A stretch of 46,258 nt of DNA from CAZZBK01 sp964387325 (lineage in GTDB: Bacteria > Planctomycetota > Planctomycetia > Pirellulales > PNKZ01), in contig CAYLYE010000013.1 in assembly GCA_964387325.1 (NCBI GenBank), positions 1 through 46,258 of the forward strand, in the 5' to 3' direction. Positions 9,356-17,775 of the stretch are shown piece after piece. Position 1 is the stretch's first letter. Each line of letters begins with the position of its first letter. The position numbers and the translations under genes were made by a program. The notes below the pieces were generated by a model. It saw nothing but the letters and a program-made list of their open reading frames with translations, was not told the DNA's origin and did not search any database.

Positions 9356-9751
9356 ATGTCGAACCCCGACACATTACAGCAAATTCATGCTTGGGTGCAT
9401 ACGTTCCTGCTGTGGGTCGGCTTCGGCACGGTCGTCGGCCTGACCGCCAAAGCTCTGATGCCCGGCCGCGATCCAGGCGGAGCGCTCACCACGCTGCTGC
9501 TGGGCATCGCCGGCAGCGTCATCGGCGGCGGCGTGCTCGCCTTTGCCTGGGAAGGGCATCGCGTCACACCCATCAGCGTGATCGGCTTCTTTACCGCCAT
9601 GCTGGGTACGTTGTTGCTGCTGGGCATGTACCGGCTACTCGCCGGACCTTGGCTACAACGGCAACAGATGTACGGCGACGCCCCTCAAGCCGCTTCGGTC
9701 GCGCGGCGCCCCTTCTATCGTCGCCGCAGCACGCGCTACGAAGACGTCTGA
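9356..9751 (+). CDS. GlsB/YeaQ/YmgE-type membrane protein
   Basis: The chain is 131 residues with three predicted membrane helices: FLLWVGFGTVVGLTAKALMPG, LTTLLLGIAGSVIGGGVLAFA and VIGFFTAMLGTLLLLGMYRLL. The glycine-rich helices, the 'AKALMPGRDPGG' loop and the GIAGSVIGG segment match the transglycosylase-associated/GlsB family, which is linked to general stress responses in other bacteria without a known biochemical role. The last ~35 residues form a basic cytoplasmic tail (RRPFYRRRSTRYED) longer than in most members. The start at 9356 follows an AAGG sequence about 10 nt upstream. Confidence 0.8.
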   Translation: MSNPDTLQQIHAWVHTFLLWVGFGTVVGLTAKALMPGRDPGGALTTLLLGIAGSVIGGGVLAFAWEGHRVTPISVIGFFTAMLGTLLLLGMYRLLAGPWLQRQQMYGDAPQAASVARRPFYRRRSTRYEDV

Positions 9752-9958
9752 TTTTCTTCGTATTGGGTTGTCTCGGACGTCACTCACGCATCGCTCGGAC
9801 CCATGTGCCAGAGGGTCCTCGCAGCCCAGTCCCGTGCGGCGAAGTAAATCAAGTCAACCGCTGAATCTTTCACGTCACAGTACGTGTCGATGTTGTTCAA
9901 CTCCCTGGCTAGTGCTCACTTGAGTTTTCCTAAAGTCAGAGCCGAAGACGTCCAACGC

Positions 9959-10396
9959 TCAGTCTCGGTTCACAGTGGAACCGGCTTGCCGATTGCGCCA
10001 GTCAGCGACTTGTAAGCCGGCAATCCACGAAAAGTGCGCCGTATTGCCTGTCACCAACACACGCCCGGCTTCCAACGCCGTGGCGGCAATGATGAGGTCA
10101 GTATCGCTTTTCGGATGCCCACCCTGGCGCGCTTCGACCCACAGATCAGCTGCGCGCAACAGCACCGTGCGACTAACGGAAAACACGTCACTCGTGCCGA
10201 CCGTCTGGAGAAACTCCGTGAGTTGTTGCGCGGCATTCTTGGCACGCATCCCGCGAACGATTTCATAGACCGTAATTTCTGAGAACGCAAACCGCTGGTG
10301 CTCGGCTAAATACTGACGTGCCGTCGCCAGAACTTTTGTGTCCTTCCCCTTGAGCACTTCGGACAACAGGTCCGTATCGAGGATCGCCTCATCCAT
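9959..10396 (-). CDS. vapC: PIN-domain ribonuclease toxin (VapC-like)
   Basis: This 145-residue protein is a type II toxin of the PIN family. The N-terminal acidic site is visible as ILDTDLLSEV (Asp7, Asp9), the central Glu in TVYEIVRG, and the C-terminal acidic pair in HPKSDTDLIIAATAL, with GRVLVTGNTAHFS closing the fold. PIN toxins cut specific RNAs and are held inactive by a co-expressed antitoxin. The start codon lies 2 nt after the stop of the upstream gene, a typical toxin-antitoxin arrangement in which both share one promoter. All expected metal-binding acids are present, so the toxin looks intact. Confidence 0.9.
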   Translation of the reverse strand: MDEAILDTDLLSEVLKGKDTKVLATARQYLAEHQRFAFSEITVYEIVRGMRAKNAAQQLTEFLQTVGTSDVFSVSRTVLLRAADLWVEARQGGHPKSDTDLIIAATALEAGRVLVTGNTAHFSWIAGLQVADWRNRQAGSTVNRD

Positions 10397-10398
10397 AG

Positions 10399-10665
10399 CT
10401 AGGGAAGATTGCGGGTAAGGTTGGCGCGAGTCTTGGCGATCTTGTCGATCGACTCGATATCCTCATCACTTAGACCCTCATAGACCTTGGTCCAATCGTC
10501 CAGCGATTGGACACGGCGCGGCTGCTCGCTCGGCGCCATTTCAACTTCGGTCACGCTGATGATGAGCCGTTGGTTGGCCGCCAATGGTTGGCCAATCACT
10601 TCCTCCATCGCGCGACGGTGCGGAGGGTCAAGTGTGGCCACATCGATTTTTAGGTCGTATTCCAT
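10399..10665 (-). CDS. Antitoxin partner of the PIN toxin
   Basis: I chose the ATG at 10665, giving 88 residues (MEYDLKIDVATLDPPHRRAM...). A longer in-frame start at 11130 would translate the 31-bp inverted repeat and another intergenic repeat and looks spurious. The protein is acidic in its second half (SLDDWTKVYEGLSDEDIESID) and ends in a basic segment, which fits a toxin-wrapping tail. I cannot place it in a named DNA-binding antitoxin family; the assignment rests on its size and its 2-nt spacing ahead of the PIN toxin. The inverted repeat at 10709-10799 lies 44 nt upstream and could be an autoregulatory operator, though this is only inference. Confidence 0.75.
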   Translation of the reverse strand: MEYDLKIDVATLDPPHRRAMEEVIGQPLAANQRLIISVTEVEMAPSEQPRRVQSLDDWTKVYEGLSDEDIESIDKIAKTRANLTRNLP

Positions 10666-10708
10666 AGCGAAATTATACCACAGGGTCCAGACTGAGACAG
10701 CGGCAAGA

Positions 10709-10799
10709 GTGGCTGGCGTTTTGCGCAGCAAAACCCGGCGATAAACGTGTGACACCGCCTCGAAGTAAGCCGGGTTTTGCTGCGCAAAACGCCAGCCAC
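10709..10799. repeat. Perfect 31-bp inverted repeat with nested palindromes
   Basis: Arm 10709-10739 is the exact reverse complement of 10769-10799, with a 29-nt spacer. Each arm contains its own palindrome, GTTTTGC-GCA-GCAAAAC, so each can also fold alone. The element sits just upstream of the antitoxin start. It may be a REP/MITE-like element, an operator or a cruciform-forming site; the perfect arm match suggests recent origin or selection. Confidence 0.95.
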
Positions 10800-10902
10800 C
10801 CACGATGGTAGCGCGCACACAACCCGGCGGCCTTTGCCACAGCCGCTCCGACACCACCCCCTCCGCGTCACCGTCGCCATCGGTCGTTGACTCCCCCCCC
10901 CC

Positions 10903-10933
10903 GTCTTTGCGTCGTTTGGCGTTCTTGGTGGCC
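10903..10933 (-). repeat. 'CACCAAG..GCCAA..CGCAAAG' type intergenic repeat motif
   Basis: On the minus strand this reads GGCCACCAAGAACGCC followed by AAACGACGCAAAGAC, a degenerate motif I recognise as common between planctomycete genes. When translated it gives the typical false peptide ATKNAKRRKDGG. A run of ten C lies immediately beside it (10893-10902). Confidence 0.6.
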
Positions 10934-11079
10934 AATTCGCTGTTTGGCTTTGGAACCTCAGGCCTGCCACGATTTTTCCGCTCCGCGCTAGACGCTCGTG
11001 GGGGGCCCGTTGTTACAATAGCGATCGGTTCAAACCGGCATACGCCTTCCCACTCGCCTACCTTGTGGCAGTCTCGCTC

Positions 11080-12489
11080 ATGCTCCCACAACTCGACACG
11101 CGACGCGATTTTCTCCGGCACTCGCTGCAAGGGTTAGGCTCGATCGCCTTGGCCTCGCTCGTGCATGACGAGCGTGTCGCGCGCAGTGCGACCGGCGGCG
11201 GAGCGCTACCGCGCACGCATTTCCAACCGCGCGCCAAGCGGGTGATCTTCTTGTTCATGCACGGCGGACCGAGTCATGTCGATCTGTTTGATCCCAAGCC
11301 CGATCTGCTGAAATACGCCGGTCAACCGTTGCCCGAGAGTTTCGGCATGGTGATGACGCGCCGCAAGGTGGCCAGCAATCCTCTGCTCGCGCCGGTGCGA
11401 CCGTTTCGACCGCGGGGCAACTCGGGCACTGAGATCAGCGACTTCCTACCAGAAATTGCCCGACATGCCGACGATCTGTGTGTGCTACGCAGTTGCCACG
11501 GCGACAGTGTGAACCATCCACAGTCGGTCTATCAGATGAATACCGGCTCGATCTTGCTGGGTCGGCCGAGCCTGGGCGCTTGGGTCAGCTACGGCCTGGG
11601 GAGTGAGAATCAGGACATGCCTGCGTTCCTCGTGTTGCCCGACCCGGGCGGAGGACTCAAGGGCGGACCGCCCGCCTGGGGCAACGGCTATTTACCTGCC
11701 GCGCATCAAGGGACCGCGCTGCGAGCGGGTGCGAACCCGATCCTAAATCTCCGGCCGGACGACTCGATCAGCGCCGCACAGCAGCGTGCCGTGCTCGACT
11801 TTGTCGCGGCCCGCAATGCCGAACACCTCGCCGAGCGCCGCGGCGACGACGAACTGCTCGCCCGCGCTAAAGCGTATGAACTTGCGTTTCGTATGCAGGT
11901 GCGCGCTCCCGAACTGGTCGACTTGTCGCAAGAAACAGCCGAGACGCATCGACTCTACGGAACCGATCAGAAAGAGACCGCCGAGTTCGGCACCCGCTGC
12001 CTGCTCGCGCGGCGGGTGATCGAGCAAGGGGTCCGCTTCGTGCAACTCTACTCGGGCGATACCGGCGGCTGGGACGCACACACCGACGTCGATAAAAACC
12101 ACGCGCTCTACTGTCGCCGCACCGATCGGCCGATCGCCGCGCTGCTACATGATCTGAAGCGACGCGGGCTGTGGGACGATACGCTCGTCATCTGGGGTGG
12201 CGAGTTTGGCCGCATGCCCATGAGCGAGAACGGTACTGGCCGCGACCATAATCCCTGGGGCTACACGATGTGGCTCGCTGGCGGAGGCGTGCGCGGCGGC
12301 ATGACCTACGGCGCGACCGACGCCGTGGGCCTGCGAGCCGAACACAACAAGGTCCACGTTCACGACCTGCACGCCACGATCTTACACCTGTTGGGACTCG
12401 ATCACGAACGGCTCACGTTCTTTCACAACGGTCGCGACGAACGGTTGACCGAAACCGCCGGCCGAGTTGTTCGCGAGATCCTCGCATGA
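11080..12489 (+). CDS. DUF1501 protein with Tat signal
   Basis: The ATG at 11080 gives 469 residues. An in-frame GTG 15 nt upstream is possible. The N-terminus TRRDFLRHSLQGLGSIALAS is a twin-arginine export signal. The body carries DUF1501 hallmarks: FLFMHGGPSHVDLFDPKPDL, FLPEIARHADDLCVLRSCH, NHPQSVYQMNTG, GVRFVQLYSGDTGGWDAH and VIWGGEFGRMP, then GRDHNPWGYTMWLAGGG. The family has an alkaline-phosphatase/sulfatase-like fold but its reaction is unproven. It is almost always paired with PSD1 proteins, as here: its TGA overlaps the ATG of the next gene. Here DUF1501 comes first, whereas the reverse order is more usual in my experience. Confidence 0.92.
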   Translation: MLPQLDTRRDFLRHSLQGLGSIALASLVHDERVARSATGGGALPRTHFQPRAKRVIFLFMHGGPSHVDLFDPKPDLLKYAGQPLPESFGMVMTRRKVASNPLLAPVRPFRPRGNSGTEISDFLPEIARHADDLCVLRSCHGDSVNHPQSVYQMNTGSILLGRPSLGAWVSYGLGSENQDMPAFLVLPDPGGGLKGGPPAWGNGYLPAAHQGTALRAGANPILNLRPDDSISAAQQRAVLDFVAARNAEHLAERRGDDELLARAKAYELAFRMQVRAPELVDLSQETAETHRLYGTDQKETAEFGTRCLLARRVIEQGVRFVQLYSGDTGGWDAHTDVDKNHALYCRRTDRPIAALLHDLKRRGLWDDTLVIWGGEFGRMPMSENGTGRDHNPWGYTMWLAGGGVRGGMTYGATDAVGLRAEHNKVHVHDLHATILHLLGLDHERLTFFHNGRDERLTETAGRVVREILA

Positions 12490-14633
12490 AGTGGCGCACA
12501 CGACGACTGATTTCGGTTTTGCTCACGGCGATGATGTTGTCGCTGGGCGCAGTCGTCGAGTCGGCCGAGCCGAAAAAAGCGCCCACGCTCAAGCCCCCCT
12601 TGGTCGAGCCCGACGAACCCTTGGCTCCGGAGCCTAAAGCTCCGCGGCCCTCCGAGGGGGTGCAGCACAAGCTCGAAGAGAAACCTTTACGACCGAGCGA
12701 CCGCGAGCACTGGGCGTATCAACCGCTGACGCGACCCGCGTTGCCGGCGATCGTTGATCCCGCGTGGGGATGGAATCCGATCGATCGCTTCATCCGCGCC
12801 AAGTTGGTCGAGCAGCAGCTCGAGCCGCAACCGAACGCCGAGCCGCGCGTGTGGCTGCGTCGCGTCACGTTCGACTTGACTGGTCTGCCACCCACGCCGC
12901 ACGAGATCGAGGCGTTTGAAAAAGCGTGTGCCGACGAGCTTTCCAATCGCACCTCAGCAAGCGGACAGCCGAGACCCGAGTCATCCGCAGAGGGCTTTCC
13001 ACGCTCGGCTTTCTCGTCGGTCGTCGACCGACTGCTCTCGTCACGCGCCTACGGCGAGCGTTGGGCTCAGCATTGGCTCGACCTGGCGCGGTTCGCCGAG
13101 ACCGACGGCTTCGAGCATGACAAAGTCCGCGCGAACGCTTGGCGTTATCGCGATTGGGTCATCGACGCCTTCGCCGATCACATGCCCCTCGATGAGTTCG
13201 TTCAACTGCAAATCGCCGGCGATGAGCTGCGAAGCGACGACCCGCTCGCGGCGATTGCGACGGGTTTTTTGCTCGCCGGGCCCGACATGCCCGACATCAA
13301 TCTGCGGGCCGAGCGGCGTCACATGGTCCTGAACGAGATCACGTCGACCGTCGGCAGCGCGCTACTCGGTTTGCAACTGGGCTGCGCGCAGTGTCACGAC
13401 CACAAGTATGACCCGATTAGCCAGGCTGATTTTTATCGACTGCGGGCGATTTTCGAGCCGGCCAATTTATTCAGCGGCACATCGGTGGGGCGCGTGGTGC
13501 AAGAGAGTGGCGAGCGCGAGCCGAGCTACCTGATGCTGCGTGGCGATTTTCGACTGCCTGGCCCGGTCGTCGAGCCGGCCTTTCCGCGCATTGCCAATTT
13601 GAGTCACGCGATCGTTCCCGACGCTGGGGCGAAAGGCAAGGCGCCGAGCGGCCGGCGCGTGGCGCTGGCGCGTTGGTTGACCAGCGGCCAGCAACCGCTC
13701 ACGCCGCGCGTGCTCGTCAATTGGGTCTGGCAACATCACTTCGGTTTCGGTCTGAGCCGCTCGCCGGGTGATTTCGGCATTATGGGTGACGAGCCGACGC
13801 ACGGTGAGTTGCTGAACTACTTGGCCATCGCGTTCCTCGACAGCGGTTGGGATTTACCTCAGTTGCATCGACAGATCGTGTTGTCGAGTGTCTATCGGCA
13901 AGCGAGCGGCGTCGGCGCGGAGATTCGCTCGGCCGACGAGCGTCGACGTGCGCTGGATAACCTGTCCCGCGCCGCGACCGTCGATCCGCAGAACGTGTGG
14001 TTGGCGCGCATGCCTCGTCGCCGGCTCGATGGCGAAGCGATTCGAGACGCGATGCTGTCGAGCGCTGAACGATTGAACGAGCGACGCGGCGGGCCGGGGA
14101 TCATGCCTCCGCTCCCGAAAGAGTTGCTCGGCACGTTGCTCAAGGGGCAATGGCAAGAGAGTCCTGACAAGGACGACCACTACCGGCGGAGTATCTATCT
14201 GTTCGTGCGGCGCAATCTGCGTTATCCGTTGTTCGAGGCGTTTGATCGTCCCGACACGAACGCAAGCTGCCCGCGTCGCAATGAGTCGACCACCGCGCCG
14301 CAGGCGTTGTATTTACTCAACAGCGACTTTTCGCTGCAAACCTCGCGTGAGCTGGCCGGACGAATCCTTCGCGGAGAGCGTGTGAGCAACGACACCACGC
14401 GCATCGAGTGGCTGTATCGACGCACGCTGGGACGCGCTCCGACGGCAGCGGAGACCAACGCGGCCCAGGCCTTTCTACTGGCCGACGCGCGGCGGATCGA
14501 GTCGCAATCGGCCGAGTCGCGATCGACGCCGATACCTTCGCCCCCCGCGAGCGTCGCGCCAGCGCAGGCCGCAGCTTGGGTCGATCTGTGCCTCGCGATG
14601 TTCAATCTCAACGAGTTCCTGTATCTCGATTGA
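12486..14633 (+). CDS. PSCyt1/PSD1 protein (DUF1549-DUF1553)
   Basis: The start ATG overlaps the stop of the DUF1501 gene (ATGA), so translation is likely coupled. The chain is 715 residues. It begins with a signal peptide (LISVLLTAMMLSLGAVVESA) and a Pro/Lys-rich linker. DUF1549 spans roughly residues 90-270: IDRFIRAKLVEQ, WLRRVTFDLTGLPPTP, RAYGERWAQHWLDLARFAETDGFEHD (three consecutive segments), then the LGCAQCHDHKYDPISQADFYRL block with its CxxCH haem-like motif. DUF1553 occupies the C-terminal 330 residues (ARWLTSGQQPLTPRVLVNWVW, then GFGLSRSPGDFGIMGDEPTHGELL, and RRNLRYPLFEAFDRPD). It is predicted to be exported together with DUF1501. An N-terminal cytochrome domain, common in family members, is absent. 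Confidence 0.92.
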   Translation: MKWRTRRLISVLLTAMMLSLGAVVESAEPKKAPTLKPPLVEPDEPLAPEPKAPRPSEGVQHKLEEKPLRPSDREHWAYQPLTRPALPAIVDPAWGWNPIDRFIRAKLVEQQLEPQPNAEPRVWLRRVTFDLTGLPPTPHEIEAFEKACADELSNRTSASGQPRPESSAEGFPRSAFSSVVDRLLSSRAYGERWAQHWLDLARFAETDGFEHDKVRANAWRYRDWVIDAFADHMPLDEFVQLQIAGDELRSDDPLAAIATGFLLAGPDMPDINLRAERRHMVLNEITSTVGSALLGLQLGCAQCHDHKYDPISQADFYRLRAIFEPANLFSGTSVGRVVQESGEREPSYLMLRGDFRLPGPVVEPAFPRIANLSHAIVPDAGAKGKAPSGRRVALARWLTSGQQPLTPRVLVNWVWQHHFGFGLSRSPGDFGIMGDEPTHGELLNYLAIAFLDSGWDLPQLHRQIVLSSVYRQASGVGAEIRSADERRRALDNLSRAATVDPQNVWLARMPRRRLDGEAIRDAMLSSAERLNERRGGPGIMPPLPKELLGTLLKGQWQESPDKDDHYRRSIYLFVRRNLRYPLFEAFDRPDTNASCPRRNESTTAPQALYLLNSDFSLQTSRELAGRILRGERVSNDTTRIEWLYRRTLGRAPTAAETNAAQAFLLADARRIESQSAESRSTPIPSPPASVAPAQAAAWVDLCLAMFNLNEFLYLD

Positions 14634-14674
14634 GCTGTTCGCTCGGAAACTTATTCGAACTCGGAAAATCATCC

Positions 14675-16156
14675 ATGCGAATCACACGGCTCCTGTTCCT
14701 TATCATCGCCATGAGCTACACCGCTCAAGCGGCGGACCCTAACGCCCCGGTCAGTCGTATGCGCGAATTGTTGAGTCGATATCAATCAAAAGAATTGAGC
14801 AGCGAGTTCGCGAACGAGGATTTCACCACGTGGCCTTCGAGCGCACAAGCCAAGACGATCGAGGCGCTGCAACTACGCGCCCGGGCCTACATGGTCAATA
14901 AGAATGGGCCCCGTGCCGAGGCGGATCTCGCTCCGCGAGCCGACGACGCCATCGATCTGCTGGGCAAGAACCTCACGCCGCACGATCCACTATTTGCCCG
15001 CGTCATGGTGCTTTTATTTGCCAACTTGGCCCGGTCGCAAACCGGCTCCGACCCTCAGGACGAAGCGCTCAAAGCGGTGCCGTTCAACACGAAAGCGGGC
15101 CCCGAATATCAATCGGCGGCGCGACTCTATCAGGGCGTGCCCGGCATTGCCCGCGATGACAAGTCCGGCCGACTGTGGGCCACTTGGTACAGCGGTGGTC
15201 GGGGCGAGAGCAAGGAAAACTACGTGGTCCTGGTCACGAGTCACGACGATGGCGTCACGTGGACCGAGCCGGTCTTGGTGATCGATCCGCCGCATAACGT
15301 GCGGACGTCCGACCCGTGCCTCTGGACGTCGCCCGACGGCCGATTGTGGTTCTTCTATTGCCAGAACGATGCGACGAAACAACTACACGACGGCCGCTGG
15401 GGCGTCTGGTACACGCTCTGCGAACAGCCCGACAGGGCCGATTCCGCTTGGTCAGCGCCGCGCCGCATCTGCGACGGCCTAATGCTCAACAAACCGACGG
15501 TGCTCCGCGACGGGACGTGGCTGCTGCCGGTTGCGAATTGGTACAACCGCGCCCACGGTGCAGGGATCGTCCGTTCGACCGACCAGGGCCTGAGCTTCAC
15601 TTGGATTGGCGGCGCGCCGGGACGTAATGCCGAATGGAACGGTGCCACGACCGGGGGCGGCATGGAGCACATGATCATCGAACGCCGCGATGGCACCCTC
15701 TGGATGCCGATGCGGATCAAAGATGGGCTGGCCGAAACGACGTCCCACGATGGCGGCGTCACTTGGAAAGCGCCCGTGCGATCGAAGCTCGAAGGACCCG
15801 GCTCAAGGTTTCACGTTCGTCGCCTCAAGTCGGGTCGCCTGCTGCTCATCAATCACTTGGGGTTCTCGCGCGACGTTCCGATTTTGGCCCAACGCAGTCA
15901 TCTTACGGCGATGCTCTCCGACGACGAGGGGCTGACCTGGCCTCATCGCTTGCTGCTCGACGACCGTGCCGAGGTTTCGTATCCCGACGCGGTCGAAACG
16001 CCCGACGGCAAGTTGTACATCATCTACGATCGGGGTCGGTCGTCGCATCGTGAGATCCTGCTGGCGATCACGAACGAAGCCGACATCCTTGCCGGCCGTC
16101 CGAGCGACGCCACGACATTCCGCCGACTCATCAACAAGGCCACCGGTCCGCGTTAA
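14675..16156 (+). CDS. Secreted sialidase-like (BNR/Asp-box) protein
   Basis: The chain is 493 residues with a signal peptide (LLFLIIAMSYTAQAA). Residues ~20-130 form a helical domain of unknown type. From there a six-bladed sialidase-like propeller is suggested by four Asp-boxes, SHDDGVTW, STDQGLSFTW, SHDGGVTW and SDDEGLTW, and by repeated blade edges such as GRLWATWYSGG and GRLWFFYCQND. The ending YPDAVETPDGKLYIIYDRGR matches exo-alpha-sialidase relatives, where similar Tyr and Arg residues close the active site. Many planctomycete members may act on sugars other than sialic acid, so the substrate is open. It follows the PSD1 gene by 41 nt and fits a glycan-degrading unit. Confidence 0.82.
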   Translation: MRITRLLFLIIAMSYTAQAADPNAPVSRMRELLSRYQSKELSSEFANEDFTTWPSSAQAKTIEALQLRARAYMVNKNGPRAEADLAPRADDAIDLLGKNLTPHDPLFARVMVLLFANLARSQTGSDPQDEALKAVPFNTKAGPEYQSAARLYQGVPGIARDDKSGRLWATWYSGGRGESKENYVVLVTSHDDGVTWTEPVLVIDPPHNVRTSDPCLWTSPDGRLWFFYCQNDATKQLHDGRWGVWYTLCEQPDRADSAWSAPRRICDGLMLNKPTVLRDGTWLLPVANWYNRAHGAGIVRSTDQGLSFTWIGGAPGRNAEWNGATTGGGMEHMIIERRDGTLWMPMRIKDGLAETTSHDGGVTWKAPVRSKLEGPGSRFHVRRLKSGRLLLINHLGFSRDVPILAQRSHLTAMLSDDEGLTWPHRLLLDDRAEVSYPDAVETPDGKLYIIYDRGRSSHREILLAITNEADILAGRPSDATTFRRLINKATGPR

Positions 16157-16278
16157 AGTGCTAGGGAGCGCCGGGCGGTGTGTCGACCCTGTTGAACTGG
16201 CATCGAAACCGCCTGTATCATGCGCACAGCGCATGACCCACCGTTCCTTTCTGTCACGCTAGCGGAGCGAAACGCATC

Positions 16279-17211
16279 ATGCCCGATCCGAGTATCGAAC
16301 GTCGCGCATTTCTGAAAGCGGCCGCCGGCGTCACGCTGGTTGGGACCTCGGCAACAGCTGCCGATGACAAGCCGAAACGCGAATCGCTCGTGGGCGAGGT
16401 GGGGATCACGACCGGTTCGTTCATGCGCCATCTGACGGTCGAGCCGCGGCCCGGCAAGTTGCGGCTGTTGGATCTGCCCCAGATCATGCGCGACGAGTTG
16501 GGCATGCGCGTGATCGATCTGATGACCCGCACGCTCGCCTCGTTTCAGAGTGCGTATCTCGATCAGTTGCGCACTCGGTCGGAGCAGGCTGGCTGCGTGC
16601 TGACGAACTTGAAGATCAACCGCGACGATCTGGATTTGGACAGCCGCGACGCGGACAAACGCGCTCACGCGCTGAAAGAATACAAACGGACGATCGACGC
16701 CGCAGCCCAACTGGGCGTGCGCTGGGTGCGACCGTTGCCGGGCCAGCGTCGGCCCGATCTGGCTCTACATGTTGCCAGCTACCGTGAGCTGATTGACTAT
16801 GCGGCCCCCAAGGGGATCCAACTGCTGATTGAGAACAACGGATGGATGCGCGGCGACCCGCAGGCTATCCCCGAGGTGATTCGTGCCGTCGCCCGCAATC
16901 TGGCTGCCTCGCCCGACACGGGCAACTGGAGCAACAACGAGACGCGCTACCAGGGGCTCGCCCGTGCCTTTCCCTTGGCCGTTACATGCGACTTCAAGGC
17001 ATTGACGTTAGGCCCCGATGGCCAGCATGCCGCTTACGATCTGAGGCGATGTTTCGACATTGCCTGGGACGCCGGATTTCGCGGCCCCTGGTGCCTTGAA
17101 CACTTCCACGACGACCTCGCCACGCTGTGGCGCGAAATGAGGCAGCTGCGCGACTTGATTAAAAAATGGACCGCCCAGCGGACTCAAGACGCTGTAGAAA
17201 AGCATTCATGA
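16279..17211 (+). CDS. Tat-exported sugar isomerase/epimerase-like TIM barrel
   Basis: The protein has 310 residues. Its N-terminus IERRAFLKAAAGVTLVG is a twin-arginine signal with a c-region near ATAAD. The rest is a xylose-isomerase-like TIM barrel (AP endonuclease 2 fold). Recognisable strands and metal-site positions include GVRWVRPLPG, QLLIENNGWMRGDP (Glu), SPDTGNW (Asp), AVTCDFKAL and GPWCLEHFHDD (Glu). These match the usual Glu/Asp/His metal set of this fold. In planctomycetes exported members often accompany polysaccharide-utilisation genes; the reaction here is unknown. GGAG lies upstream of the ATG, and the 122-nt gap from the sialidase-like gene leaves room for a separate promoter. 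Confidence 0.82.
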   Translation: MPDPSIERRAFLKAAAGVTLVGTSATAADDKPKRESLVGEVGITTGSFMRHLTVEPRPGKLRLLDLPQIMRDELGMRVIDLMTRTLASFQSAYLDQLRTRSEQAGCVLTNLKINRDDLDLDSRDADKRAHALKEYKRTIDAAAQLGVRWVRPLPGQRRPDLALHVASYRELIDYAAPKGIQLLIENNGWMRGDPQAIPEVIRAVARNLAASPDTGNWSNNETRYQGLARAFPLAVTCDFKALTLGPDGQHAAYDLRRCFDIAWDAGFRGPWCLEHFHDDLATLWREMRQLRDLIKKWTAQRTQDAVEKHS

Positions 17212-17775
17212 ATGCGCAGTTCATAGGCCCCGGCCAGGCGCTGCGTGTCTGAAGAACACCGGTTCACTCACAAGCCCACATCGTCGAGCCTCGCGCACTT
17301 CCCGCAGCCGTGCTCCGCTCGTGCGTGTGATGGCACGGCAAGCCCCTATGGAAGTATGCCCAGCAAAAGAGCTTAGGCGAGCAACGCGAAGCCGGGAAAT
17401 TCCGCTCCTTCCGCTGGTCGCCCCGGTTCATGAACCACGCAGTCGTCAAAATATACTTCTTGGTCGCAGTAACAACAGCCTCTCCAGTTGCGGCGTGATT
17501 GAACCCAGCTCACGAACAGTACTGACCTAAGCAAGCGTAACAGCCATCGAAGGGGTCCGCTTTTTTGCTTGCCTTGGCATGTCCCCACTACTAACCTAAC
17601 AGGCATTCCTTCGGGGGGCGAGCAGAAGCGGTCGCCCGGTCAGAGATGGGATCTCTGTGAAGTTCCGTCGCAGGAGCAGCGTGTTGTGCTCGGCAGGTCG
17701 GGGTTGTCCGTGCGCCCGTCTGGCGTCGCGATGATCCAGTTCAGAATTGTAATCAAGCATCGCAGGAGTGTTGAT
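17212..17775. other. 564-nt intergenic leader of the giant surface protein gene
   Basis: The region contains one copy of the dispersed repeat (17351-17455). It also has a REP-like segment at 17552-17586, with GGGG and CCCC ends around an inner GCC-TT-GGC hairpin and six T. An in-frame open stretch precedes the ATG at 17776, but its predicted peptide has no protein-like features. The start at 17776 is preceded by GGAG at 17765-17768, a 7-nt spacing. Confidence 0.5.
17351..17455 (-). repeat. Dispersed ~105-nt intergenic repeat, copy D
   Basis: Read on the minus strand this copy has GACGACTGCGTGGTTCAT, GGGGCGACCAGCGGAAG, then GGCTTCGCGTTGCTCGCC and AAGCTCTTTTGCTGGGCAT, matching copies A and B along the whole element. 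It contains the perfect palindrome GGTTCATGAACC and the terminal imperfect inverted repeat GGCGAGCAACG/GGCGACCAGCG. Confidence 0.85.

Noticed and set aside
10666..11130. N-terminal extension of the antitoxin to 243 residues
   Set aside because: The extension translates the inverted repeat and another intergenic repeat, and the 88-residue form has normal size and spacing.
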